From Actinomycetota bacterium (GTDB taxonomy: Bacteria > Actinomycetota > Thermoleophilia > Gaiellales > Gaiellaceae), in the NCBI GenBank assembly GCA_013697465.1, contig JACCWU010000277.1, positions 1 to 13,811 on the forward strand: a stretch of DNA of 13,811 nucleotides, written 5' to 3'. Below are positions 5,706 to 13,811 of the stretch, piece by piece (position 1 is the first letter of the stretch; each line of letters opens with the position of its first letter). The notes under the pieces are model-generated. The model saw nothing but the letters and a program-made list of their open reading frames with translations. It was not told where the DNA came from and searched no databases. The translations under genes were made by a program, and so were the position numbers.

Positions 5706-6097
5706 GCGCCGGAATTTTCTCGACGCCCAGGCCGCTCCCGAGCCGGATCGCGCCGGCAATCGCGGGCGGCAGCGTGATCGCGCTCGCACTTCCGATCTTC
5801 GCCGTCGCGGGCTGGCCGCTCGCAGGCTGGGCTCTCGCAGCGGTTCTCTGGGCGGCGGCGCTCGCCTTCTCGCTCGTACTGGCGCGCCTCCCGGGCGACC
5901 CCGGTAACCTCGCCGCCGCAGGGATGCGGGGCATTGGGACAACCTCTCGCGCGCTCCTCGTCGGCGTCCCGCTGGTCGCGGTGACCGTGTCCGACGAACG
6001 CGTCGGCCTCGCGGCAGCCGCGGTCTACGCGCTCGCCTTCACCGTGGAGCTCGCGGCCGGGCTCGTCGCGTATTTCGGTTCCGGGGGGCACGCGTGA
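5702..6097 (+). CDS. ATP synthase protein I-like membrane protein
   Basis: A 131-residue hydrophobic protein with four predicted membrane segments: about residues 16-36 and 40-60, then two near 80-100 and 102-125. This matches the size and topology of AtpI, which helps assemble the c-ring. Identity between AtpI proteins is low, so the call leans on topology and on its place directly before atpB, where M. tuberculosis has Rv1303. It starts with GTG overlapping the upstream stop (GTGA), and its own stop overlaps the atpB GTG the same way, so the three genes are probably translationally coupled. The N-terminal 15 residues (GIFSTPRPLPSR) are soluble. Confidence 0.7.
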   Translation: MSAGIFSTPRPLPSRIAPAIAGGSVIALALPIFAVAGWPLAGWALAAVLWAAALAFSLVLARLPGDPGNLAAAGMRGIGTTSRALLVGVPLVAVTVSDERVGLAAAAVYALAFTVELAAGLVAYFGSGGHA

Positions 6098-6987
6098 AAC
6101 GCCTTGTCCTGCTGTTCGTAGCCTTCGCGCTGCTCCTGCCGTCGGTCGCCCTCGGCCAAGACGGGACGCCCGCGGAAGAGGAAGACAAGGGCGCGTTCAT
6201 CTCGGAGGAGTGGACGCTTCACGAGTGGGTTCCGATCCATCTCGGGCCGCTCGACCTCTCGATCAACAAGGCGGTTGCCTACCTGCTGCTCGGGGCGCTC
6301 TGCTCGTGCCTGATCGGGATCTTGCTCATGCGCGTCAAAGTCGGCCGCGAGCCGACCAAGCGGCAGGCGCTCGGCGAGACCATCTACGAGGTGGCTCAGG
6401 TCCAAGTCGCCGAGCAGGGACTTCCAACCAAGGCGATCGGGCGCTGGTTCCCCTACGTCGCGACGCTGATGATCTTCATCTGGACCGTCAACATCCTCGG
6501 CTTCATCCCGCTCCCGCTCTCGGACGAGAAGGTGACGATCGCAGGGGTTGAGCTGCCGACGCTCGCCATCTTCGCCGCCACGTCGACGCTCTCGGTGACG
6601 CTCGCGCTCGCGCTGATGACGTTCGTCTTCACGCACATCGAAGGCGTACGAGCGAACGGGCCGGTCAGGTACTTCAAGAGCTGGATTCCCGAGGTGCCGA
6701 AGGCGATGCTGCCGCTCATCGTTCCGCTCGAGGTGCTCGGGCAGCTCATGCGGCTGATCAGCCTCTCCGTCCGTCTCTACGCGAACATGCTCGCCGGGCA
6801 CATGCTGATCCTGACCTTCATCGGGCTCATCATCGTGCTCGAGAACGTCCTGCTCGCGATCGTCGCGGTCCCCGCGGCCACGCTCTTCTACCTGTTCGAA
6901 GTCATCATCGTCGTCTCGATCCAGGCGTACATCTTCGCCGCCCTGTCTGCCATCTACATCGGCTCGGCCATCGAGCCCGAGCACTAA
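6094..6987 (+). CDS. atpB: F0F1 ATP synthase subunit a
   Basis: Subunit a forms the two proton half-channels next to the c-ring in the membrane. The 297-residue protein carries the essential arginine in SVRLYANMLAGHMLI (R227, matching E. coli aR210) with N231 four residues on, and the C-terminal QAYIF glutamine seen in the family. Before the first core helix there is an extra N-terminal stretch: a hydrophobic signal-like segment (residues 3-20) ending ALGQDG, then an acidic linker (EEEDKG), then ISEEWTLHEW. This could be a cleaved signal peptide placing the linker outside. The residue at the E. coli E219 position is His (H236), as in some other ATP synthases. The GTG start overlaps the atpI-like stop. 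The function is certain. Confidence 0.96.
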   Translation: MKRLVLLFVAFALLLPSVALGQDGTPAEEEDKGAFISEEWTLHEWVPIHLGPLDLSINKAVAYLLLGALCSCLIGILLMRVKVGREPTKRQALGETIYEVAQVQVAEQGLPTKAIGRWFPYVATLMIFIWTVNILGFIPLPLSDEKVTIAGVELPTLAIFAATSTLSVTLALALMTFVFTHIEGVRANGPVRYFKSWIPEVPKAMLPLIVPLEVLGQLMRLISLSVRLYANMLAGHMLILTFIGLIIVLENVLLAIVAVPAATLFYLFEVIIVVSIQAYIFAALSAIYIGSAIEPEH

Positions 6988-6992
6988 GGAGG
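6986..6992 (+). promoter_or_regulatory. Strong ribosome-binding site for atpE
   Basis: AAGGAGG overlaps the atpB stop TAA and lies 9 nt before ATG 7002. It is the best Shine-Dalgarno match in the window, fitting the need to make many more c subunits than other subunits. Confidence 0.85.
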
Positions 6993-7001
6993 ACCCCGAC
7001 C

Positions 7002-7268
7002 ATGCTCTCCTCGTTCTTCTTCCTCGCCGCCGCCGAAGACGGCGCCGACGCCGGCAAGGCCATCGCTCTTGCGCTCGGTATCGGCCTCGGCTCCCTCGGC
7101 GCCGGCATCGGAATCGGCAACATCTTCGGCTCGATGATCCAGGCGGTCGCGCGCCAGCCCGAGCTGCGCGGCGAGCTGACGGGCATCCAGTGGCTCGGCT
7201 TCGCGCTCACGGAGGCTGTCGTCTTCTACGGCCTTATCGGCGGACTGCTCGCGTACGTCCTGGTCTAG
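7002..7268 (+). CDS. atpE: F0F1 ATP synthase subunit c
   Basis: An 88-residue two-helix hairpin that oligomerises into the rotating c-ring. Helix 1 is glycine-rich (GIGLGSLGAGIGIG), the polar loop reads ARQPEL (R51-P53) and helix 2 carries the ion-binding carboxylate E71 in FALTEAVVFYGL. At the position where sodium types have Gln in helix 1, thirteen residues before the loop Arg, there is Ile38, as in E. coli Ile28. The residue after E71 is Ala rather than Ser or Thr. Both indicate proton rather than sodium coupling. The N-terminus adds about ten residues (SSFFFLAAAEDGAD) before helix 1. A strong ribosome-binding site precedes it. Confidence 0.97.
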   Translation: MLSSFFFLAAAEDGADAGKAIALALGIGLGSLGAGIGIGNIFGSMIQAVARQPELRGELTGIQWLGFALTEAVVFYGLIGGLLAYVLV

Positions 7269-7272
7269 AGCA

Positions 7273-7815
7273 ATGTTCCTCCTCGCCCAGGAAGAGAGCG
7301 GCGGCAGCGATCTCATCCAGGTCGTCCCCGGGCTGATGATCTGGACGCTCGTCGCGTTCGGTATCACGTTCTTCGTCCTCCGGAAGTACGCATTCGGCCC
7401 GATCCAGCGCACGATCGACGAGCGCCGCGAGCGGATCAGGAAGGCCGTCGAGGAGGCGGATCGCGCGCGCAACGAGTCCCGCGAGCTCGTCGAGCAACAC
7501 CGGGCGCTGATCGCGCAGGCGAAGCACGAGGCCGCGGAGATCCTGGCCGAGGCGCGCAAGATCGGCGATGCGCAGATCGCCCGCGTGAAGGACGAGTCCG
7601 AGGTCGAACGACAGCGCCGTCTGGAGGAGACGAAGCGCCAGATCGACGCCGAGACGAAGCGGTCGCTCGAGCTCATCCGCGCTGAGGTTGCAGAGCTGAC
7701 GCTCGAGGCCACCGCGCGTGTCACGGGCAAGGTCCTCGATGCGGAAGACCAGCGACGCCTCATCGACGAGGCGATCGCCGAGCTCGACTTCTCCGCGCTG
7801 GAGCGCTCGGGCTAA
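7273..7815 (+). CDS. atpF: F0F1 ATP synthase subunit b
   Basis: The peripheral-stalk subunit that ties F1 to subunit a. The 180-residue protein has one N-terminal membrane segment (about residues 16-37, VVPGLMIWTLVAFGITFFVL) followed by a long, highly charged coiled coil rich in Glu, Arg and Ala (about 45-160). This is the standard b architecture, with the RKYAFGPI turn just after the membrane. ATG 7273 follows the atpE stop by 4 nt. A single b-type gene is present here, followed by a separate delta, unlike mycobacteria where delta is fused to a second b. Confidence 0.96.
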   Translation: MFLLAQEESGGSDLIQVVPGLMIWTLVAFGITFFVLRKYAFGPIQRTIDERRERIRKAVEEADRARNESRELVEQHRALIAQAKHEAAEILAEARKIGDAQIARVKDESEVERQRRLEETKRQIDAETKRSLELIRAEVAELTLEATARVTGKVLDAEDQRRLIDEAIAELDFSALERSG

Positions 7816-7818
7816 CGG

Positions 7819-8352
7819 ATGGCCGTCGCACAGCGCATGTACGCCCGCGCGCTCTACGAAGCGGCGGAGGAAGCGGATCGCGTGGAACCCGTGGCGGCTG
7901 ACCTCTCTGCGCTCGCGCAGGCGATCGACGAGGTGCCCGCCCTCGCCGCCTTTCTGCGGAACCCTCAGGTCGATCCGACAGGGAAGGCCTCCGTCCTCGA
8001 CGAGCTCTCCGCCGGCGGTGAGGCGCTCGTACGCAACTTCCTCCGCCTCGTGGCCGACAAGGGTCGCGCCGGCGAGCTCGCGGAGGTCAACCGGGAATTT
8101 GAGGCGCTCGTCGCTCGCGCCGAGAACCGCCTTACGGTCGAGCTCTCGACCGCGGTCGAGCTGACCGACGAGGACGCACAGTCGATCGTCGGCCAGATCG
8201 AGGCCGCCTCCGGCCGGACGGTCGAGGCGACCCGGAGCGTGGATCCGAGCCTCATCGGCGGCATCGTCCTCAGGGTCGGGTCCTTCCGCGCGGACGGAAG
8301 CGTCCGCGGTCGCCTGGAACGCCTACGCCAAGAGCTCGTCACCTCGCACTAG
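7819..8352 (+). CDS. atpH: F0F1 ATP synthase subunit delta
   Basis: Delta sits on top of F1 and connects the alpha subunits to the b stalk. The 177-residue product has the helical N-terminal domain (AQRMYARALYEAAEEADR near the start, LRNPQVDPTGKASVLDEL, FLRLVADKGR) and the C-terminal signature GGIVLRVGSFRADGSVRGRL (about 147-166). Length and order are normal. The ATG lies 3 nt after the atpF stop. It is an unfused delta, so the stalk is of the common bacterial type. Confidence 0.95.
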   Translation: MAVAQRMYARALYEAAEEADRVEPVAADLSALAQAIDEVPALAAFLRNPQVDPTGKASVLDELSAGGEALVRNFLRLVADKGRAGELAEVNREFEALVARAENRLTVELSTAVELTDEDAQSIVGQIEAASGRTVEATRSVDPSLIGGIVLRVGSFRADGSVRGRLERLRQELVTSH

Positions 8353-8355
8353 CGC

Positions 8356-8362
8356 AAGGAGA
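8356..8362 (+). promoter_or_regulatory. Ribosome-binding site deciding the GTG start of atpA
   Basis: AAGGAGA lies 5 nt upstream of GTG 8368 and supports that codon as the atpA start, giving the normal KLRPEEITAIL N-terminus. Confidence 0.75.
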
Positions 8363-8367
8363 GAAAC

Positions 8368-9897
<1,530 letters not shown>

Positions 9898-9918
9898 GCT
9901 GCGCGAGCGACGTAACGC

Positions 9919-10806
9919 ATGGCCTCCGTCCAGGACTTCAAGCGCCGAATCCAGTCGGTCTCGAACACGCGCAAGATCACGCGTGCGATGGAGCTCGTGG
10001 CCGCGGCCAAGCTCCGCCGCGCGGAGTCGAGGATCAAGGCCCTGCGACCCTACGCAGAGACGATGGCCGAGCTCATCGCGGGCGTCGGGAGGGCCGCGTC
10101 GAGCGTGCGTCTCCCGCTACTCGAGCAGCGGGAGGCGGTCGAGACCGTCGCGATCGTGCCGCTCACCGGAGACCGCGGGCTCGCTGGTGCTTTCAACGCC
10201 CAGGTCATACGGCGCGCGTTCGCTCTCGAGCGCTCGCTGCAGGCGGAGGGCACAGGAGTCCGCTGGCTCGCCGTTGGCAAGAAGGGGCGCTCGACCCTGA
10301 CCTTCCGACGACGAGAGCTCGTGGGCGAGTACCTGGGCTTCACCGACAAGCCCGCGTACGAGGATGCACAGGCGATTGCACATCGGGTCGGCGAACTCTT
10401 CACGAGCGGCGAAGTCGACCGAGTCGTGCTCGTCTACAACACCTTCGTCTCGGCTCTCACCCAGCGTGTGACCGAGCAGGACATCCTCCCGATCTCCCCC
10501 GACATCCTCGAGACGGACGAGCAGGAGCGGCAGGCGGACACGTTGCGCGGCGACTTCATCTTCGAGCCGGAGCCCGAGCAGATCCTCGAGCGGCTGCTCC
10601 CCGTGTACGTCGAGACCCAGATCTACCGCGCGCTGCTCGAGTCGACGGCCTCCGAGCAGGGGGCACGGATGACGGCGATGCGGAACGCCTCGAAGAACGC
10701 GAAGGAGCTCATCGACTCGCTCACGCTGCGCATGAACCGCGCACGACAGGCCGAGATCACGCAGGAGATCCTCGAGGTCGTGGGCGGCGCCGAAGCGCTG
10801 ATGTAG
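9919..10806 (+). CDS. atpG: F0F1 ATP synthase subunit gamma
   Basis: Gamma is the central rotor shaft turning inside the alpha-beta hexamer. The 295-residue protein is complete. The N-terminal helix reads RRIQSVSNTRKITRAMELVAA, the Rossmann-like middle includes PLTGDRGLAGAFNAQV, and the C-terminal helix carries SKNAKELIDSLTLRMNRARQ and ends EITQEILEVVGGAEALM. Both coiled-coil ends are intact, so the gene was not truncated by the repeat module that begins 2 nt after its stop. In almost all F-type operons atpD and atpC follow; here neither does. Confidence 0.96.
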   Translation: MASVQDFKRRIQSVSNTRKITRAMELVAAAKLRRAESRIKALRPYAETMAELIAGVGRAASSVRLPLLEQREAVETVAIVPLTGDRGLAGAFNAQVIRRAFALERSLQAEGTGVRWLAVGKKGRSTLTFRRRELVGEYLGFTDKPAYEDAQAIAHRVGELFTSGEVDRVVLVYNTFVSALTQRVTEQDILPISPDILETDEQERQADTLRGDFIFEPEPEQILERLLPVYVETQIYRALLESTASEQGARMTAMRNASKNAKELIDSLTLRMNRARQAEITQEILEVVGGAEALM

Positions 10807-10808
10807 GA

Positions 10809-10842
10809 CGACCTCTCACGGGGTCCGACCTCTCACGGGGTC
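10809..10842. repeat. 17-bp perfect tandem duplication after atpG
   Basis: CGACCTCTCACGGGGTC occurs at 10809-10825 and again at 10826-10842 with no gap or mismatch. The second copy runs into the left inverted arm of the larger element (10837-10848). It starts right after the atpG stop codon. Confidence 0.9.
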
Positions 10843-10952
10843 AGACCCGAAGCCAGGTCCGGATCGGCCACGCGTGGGCGATCGGGGGCTCCGTGCGAGC
10901 GTTGTGCGCCCATACCCTCGGCCGAAGCAGACACGTCTGGGGGTCTGACCCC
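10837..10952. repeat. MITE/REP-like element with GGGGTCAGACCC inverted arms
   Basis: The arms GGGGTCAGACCC (10837-10848) and GGGTCTGACCCC (10941-10952) are perfect 12-bp reverse complements about 92 nt apart. Inside lie a palindrome, CCACGCGTGG (10869-10878), and a short hairpin, CAGAC/GTCTG (just before the right arm). There is no ORF of its own. Arms of this GGGGTC-GACCCC style resemble the termini of small palindrome-rich repeats mobilised in trans by IS200-like REP-associated transposases in many bacteria; that link is inference. The moxR promoter must lie in or beside it. Confidence 0.65.
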
Positions 10953-10997
10953 ATCACTAACAACGCCCGTCCGCGTTCGTAGAAGTAGCTGAGCGGC

Positions 10998-12080
10998 GTG
11001 GCGACCCCGATCCGAGACACCCCCGCAGATAGCATCACGCCGGTGGTGGAGCGCGCCCTCGCCGACCGTCAAGACGGCGCCGAGCGCTTCGAGCGCGCAA
11101 GCGAGATCGCAACGCGGTTCGTCGACAACATCGAGAGCGTCATCTACGGCAAGCGGGACGAGATCAAGCTCGTGCTTACCGCACTGGCGTGCGGCGGCCA
11201 CGTGCTTCTGGAGGACGTCCCGGGAACCGCGAAGACCGTTCTCGCGCGTGCGATCGCAGGCACGATCGAAGGTGCGACCCCGTCACGGATCCAGTGCACG
11301 CCGGATCTCCAGCCGACGGACGTGACCGGGCTATCGATCTTCGACCAGCGCTCGCGCGACTTCGAGTTTCGCCCCGGGCCGGTCTTCGCGAACGTCGTCC
11401 TCGTCGACGAGATCAACCGGGCGACGCCGAAGACCCAGTCGGCGCTCCTCGAGGCCATGGCCGAGTACCAAGTGACCGTGGACGGGGTCACGCGCGAGCT
11501 CCCGTCTCCGTTTCTCCTCATAGCGACCGAGAACCCAATCGAATACGAGGGGACGTTCCCGCTGCCCGAGGCGCAGCTCGACCGGTTCTTCCTCCGGACC
11601 GCGCTCGGATATCCAGGGCTCGAGGACGAGCTCAAGATCCTGGTGGAGCAGCGCTTCGTGCATCCACTCGACGAGCTGCGGCCGACCGTCGCGCTCGCCG
11701 AGATTCACGAGCTTCGTTCCTCCGTCCAGCACGTGTACGTGGACGAGGTCATCCACCGCTGGCTCGTCGAGCTGGTGCGGACGACACGCGACCACGAGGC
11801 GGTCGTGATCGGAAGCTCGGTTCGCGGCAGCTTGGCGCTTGAGCGAGCGGCACGCGCGTGGGCGCTCCTTGACGGACGGAGCTACGTGATCCCGGAGGAC
11901 ATCGAGCGGCTCTTCGTCACCGTGCTCGTCCATCGAGTGGTGTTCACGCCCAGCTTCGTCGCGCGGGCCCGGGCCTCGAGCTGGGAGGACGCGATCGCTG
12001 AGTTCCGGGCGACCTGCCTCGAGCTCGCCCCCCGGCCCGGTTCCGAGGAGGACCCCATCTTCGAGCACCCTCACGCCTAG
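10998..12080 (+). CDS. MoxR-family AAA+ ATPase
   Basis: MoxR ATPases are hexameric AAA+ proteins that act as chaperones with von Willebrand-type partner proteins encoded next door. The 360-residue product shows the Walker A motif EDVPGTAKT (72-80), Walker B VVLVDEINRA (133-142), sensor-1 region LIATENPIEYEG (174-185; N179) and PLPEAQLDRFFLR (188-200), followed by the C-terminal helical lid. The GTG at 10998 is the longest start; GTG 11043 (VVERALADR) is an alternative, and neither has a strong ribosome-binding site. It opens a MoxR-DUF58-BatD-like cluster, 13 nt ahead of the DUF58 gene. The target complex is unknown; the adjacent atp operon is a tempting but unsupported candidate. Confidence 0.93.
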   Translation: MATPIRDTPADSITPVVERALADRQDGAERFERASEIATRFVDNIESVIYGKRDEIKLVLTALACGGHVLLEDVPGTAKTVLARAIAGTIEGATPSRIQCTPDLQPTDVTGLSIFDQRSRDFEFRPGPVFANVVLVDEINRATPKTQSALLEAMAEYQVTVDGVTRELPSPFLLIATENPIEYEGTFPLPEAQLDRFFLRTALGYPGLEDELKILVEQRFVHPLDELRPTVALAEIHELRSSVQHVYVDEVIHRWLVELVRTTRDHEAVVIGSSVRGSLALERAARAWALLDGRSYVIPEDIERLFVTVLVHRVVFTPSFVARARASSWEDAIAEFRATCLELAPRPGSEEDPIFEHPHA

Positions 12081-12093
12081 AAACGGGGTTCGC

Positions 12094-13017
12094 GTGGCAA
12101 ACGCGCGACTGACCTTCCCACTTGTCCCGCGACGGCGGGTCATCGGCCTCTCGTACGGCACGATGCGCAGCCTGCGCAGGGGGTCGGGTTCGGACATCGC
12201 CGGCTCGCGCCCGTATCGCCCCGGCGACGACATGGACTCGATCGACTGGGCGGCCTCGGCGAGGCTCTCGACCGCGCGGGGAAATGACGAGTTCATCGTT
12301 CGTGAGCGGTTCGCGGAAGAGGCGCCGAAGATCGTGATCGTCTGCGACCGCCGTCCCCAGATGTCCCATTTCGCCGCGCCCCTGCCGTGGCTCGACAAGC
12401 CCGAGGCGATGCGCCACACCGTCGAGCTGATCCTCGCGAGCGCGGGTGCGGCCGGCGGTTTCGTCGGGTACCTGGACTACGCCGACGGCGATCCGCACTG
12501 ACGCCAGCCGAAGGGGGAGCGCAAGCTGATCGAGCTCAAGGACCCGCGCCTGTGGTCGTCGGAGTACGACGGCCAACAGGACTGGCTCGAGCGCTCGATC
12601 GACCACCTGGCCTCGCACACGCGCGCTATCACTTCCGGCACCTTCGTCTTCGTCCTGTCCGACTTCCTGCCCGCGCCCGCGCAGGACGTCTGGCTGACGG
12701 CGCTCGAGCACCCCTGGGACCTCGTCCCCGTCGTGATTCGGGATCCGACGTGGGAGCAGAGCTTCCCCGACGTGAGCGGCATCGTCGTCCCGCTCCGAGA
12801 CCCGGACACCGGACGGGTCGTGCCGGTCCGCATGCGGCGAAAGGAAGTCGAGGCCCGTCGGGCCGCGAACGAGGAGCGGGCTCACGCGCTCGTCGACACG
12901 TTCCGTCTCCTGGACATCGACCCGATCTTCCTTTCGTCGAGCGACCGCCAGGCGGTTCTCGAGCATTTCCTCGTCTGGACCGATCTCCGGCGGACGAGGC
13001 GGGTCGTCGGGGCATGA
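12094..13017 (+). pseudogene. DUF58 protein interrupted by an in-frame TGA
   Basis: DUF58 proteins accompany MoxR ATPases and carry a von Willebrand A-like region. From GTG 12094 the frame gives the DUF58 signature SRPYRPGDDMDSIDWAASARL (about residues 43-63) and VIVCDRRPQMS (MIDAS-like Asp), then YADGDPH and a TGA at 12499-12501. The same frame continues without any indel for another 171 codons to TGA 13015. It includes TFVFVLSDFLPAP, LVPVVIRDPTWEQSFPDVSG and IFLSSSD, which are plainly the rest of the domain. With read-through the protein is 307 residues. As I recall the family, the position after the YADG-x-P-x stretch is usually Trp, so TGG to TGA is the simplest change. TGA is a normal stop elsewhere in the window (prmC, glyA, atpA). 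It is a point nonsense mutation, a base error, or read-through. Confidence 0.85.
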
Positions 13018-13021
13018 GCCG

Positions 13022-13811
13022 ATGAAGCGGAACGGCGTCGCGCTCGGTCTGGGGCTGGTGCTCGTCGCGGCGGTGAGCGCGCTGCTCGTCGGTTATGTGA
13101 CCTGGGACGGCGGCGACTCCGAGCCGCCGGTCGAGACGGAGGAGATCCAACCTCTCGCGGGCACGGGCGCCCTCTCTCCGCGGATCGCTCTCTTCGGCGA
13201 CACGATCACGGCGCGCGTCGACGTGGTGATCGACCGGGAGGTCGTCGATCCGGAGCACGTGACCGTCGTCTGGTCTCCCAGTCCTTGGACGCAGGTGCGT
13301 GCGCCGCAGCGCGAGGTGAGAATCGCGGGCCAGACCGCGTATCTGAGCACCTCGTACGCCCTTCGCTGCCTGACAAGCCCGTGCGTCCCGATCCGAGAGA
13401 CGGAGCAGTTCCAGTTCCGGCCTGCGCGCGTCACGTACGAGGCTCCGGTGGAGGAAACCCCGAGCAGGCTGTCCGTGGACGTCGCCTGGCCGGTGCTCGT
13501 GGTTCACACCCGAATCACGAACGCGGACGTTCCCCAGCGCGACGCGCTCGCCGCGCCCTGGCGTGCGGACTTCGTCTCGCTCCCGCTCGTGTCGTACCGC
13601 GCGGCTCCCGGGCTCGTGCTCGGGCTCGTGCTGGCTCTGGCCGCGACCTTGATCGCCGTAGCCGCACTCGTGACGTACCGCATCTGGCCGCGGCGCGAAC
13701 CGCCCCCGGAGCCCGAGCCACCTCCGCGGCCGGTCGCGACGCTGCTCGAGCAGGCCCTCGCTCTGCTCGAGGCTCCCGCGGCAGCAAATGGGGCCGCGGA
13801 CTGGAGGCGAG
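13022..13811 (+). CDS. BatD-like two-TM envelope protein (3' partial)
   Basis: The frame runs open from ATG 13022 to the window end (263 codons). It has an N-terminal membrane anchor or signal (residues about 5-26), an extracytoplasmic domain of alternating beta-strand character (about 45-190) with two nearby cysteines (C116 and C121, in LRCLTSPCVP) that could form a disulfide, and a second membrane segment (about 196-219). A proline-rich linker (PPPEPEPPPRP) and the start of a cytoplasmic helical region (LLEQALALLEAP) follow. This order matches the BatD-like proteins that go with MoxR and DUF58 genes. No single diagnostic motif was seen, so the family is inferred from topology and neighbours. 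It starts 4 nt after the DUF58 stop and is therefore probably in the same transcript. Confidence 0.7.
   Translation, partial: MKRNGVALGLGLVLVAAVSALLVGYVTWDGGDSEPPVETEEIQPLAGTGALSPRIALFGDTITARVDVVIDREVVDPEHVTVVWSPSPWTQVRAPQREVRIAGQTAYLSTSYALRCLTSPCVPIRETEQFQFRPARVTYEAPVEETPSRLSVDVAWPVLVVHTRITNADVPQRDALAAPWRADFVSLPLVSYRAAPGLVLGLVLALAATLIAVAALVTYRIWPRREPPPEPEPPPRPVATLLEQALALLEAPAAANGAADWRR

Noticed and set aside
7002..7268. Sodium-coupled ATP synthase
   Set aside because: Helix 1 has Ile where Na+ types have Gln, and no Ser/Thr follows E71; the pattern is that of proton enzymes.
12499..12501. Selenocysteine at the DUF58 TGA
   Set aside because: The position fits Trp rather than Cys/Sec, DUF58 is not a selenoprotein family, and I saw no convincing hairpin directly downstream.
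11331..12966. Long minus-strand frames opposite moxR and DUF58
   Set aside because: Low-complexity Arg/Asp/Glu-rich antisense shadows without motifs.
12094..13017. Frameshift in the DUF58 gene
   Set aside because: The frames before and after the stop are the same, so no indel is needed; a single base change explains the interruption.

Overview
The window is a GC-rich (roughly two-thirds G+C by eye), gene-dense bacterial segment. All convincing genes but one lie on the + strand. Frequent GTG starts, 4-nt stop/start overlaps and the gene order point to a high-GC actinobacterium. I lean towards the Thermoleophilia (Gaiellales/Solirubrobacterales) on synteny and protein style, but no rRNA gene is present to settle it.

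Region 1 (1-4481) is a compact housekeeping run: prmC (5' end cut by the window), a tsaC/sua5-type threonylcarbamoyl-AMP synthase, glyA, upp and a wecA/tagO-like polyprenyl-phosphate sugar-1-phosphate transferase. This mixes two familiar neighbourhoods that lead into ATP synthase operons: prmC-sua5-wecA-atp of mycobacteria and glyA-upp-atp of Bacillus. Two perfect hairpins sit at the glyA/upp junction, inside the reading frames.

Region 2 (4482-5480) is about 1 kb with no ordinary housekeeping gene. It holds two related palindromes flanking a small minus-strand ORF with a possible helix-turn-helix, remnants of an alpha/beta hydrolase whose N-terminal half and following segment lie on opposite strands, and a 16-bp perfect hairpin ending 10 nt before the first ATG available to the next gene. 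It looks like a site of repeat activity and rearrangement.

Region 3 (5481-10806) is the ATP synthase operon: atpZ-like, atpI-like, atpB (a), atpE (c), atpF (b), atpH (delta), atpA (alpha) and atpG (gamma). The c-subunit residues indicate proton coupling. The run stops after atpG: atpD (beta) and atpC (epsilon), which normally follow, are not in the window.

Region 4 (10807-10997) replaces them with a non-coding repeat module: a perfect 17-bp tandem duplication plus 12-bp inverted arms of the GGGGTCAGACCC type.

Region 5 (10998-13811) is a MoxR-type cluster: a MoxR AAA+ ATPase, a DUF58 protein interrupted by an in-frame TGA where a tryptophan is expected, and a BatD-like two-TM protein cut by the window end. 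Such clusters are thought to act in chaperoning or assembly of envelope-associated complexes.

I found no clearly new multi-gene system. The observations most worth checking are the in-frame TGA in the DUF58 gene, the split of the ATP synthase operon at a repeat, the scrambled hydrolase remnant, and the set of hairpins.
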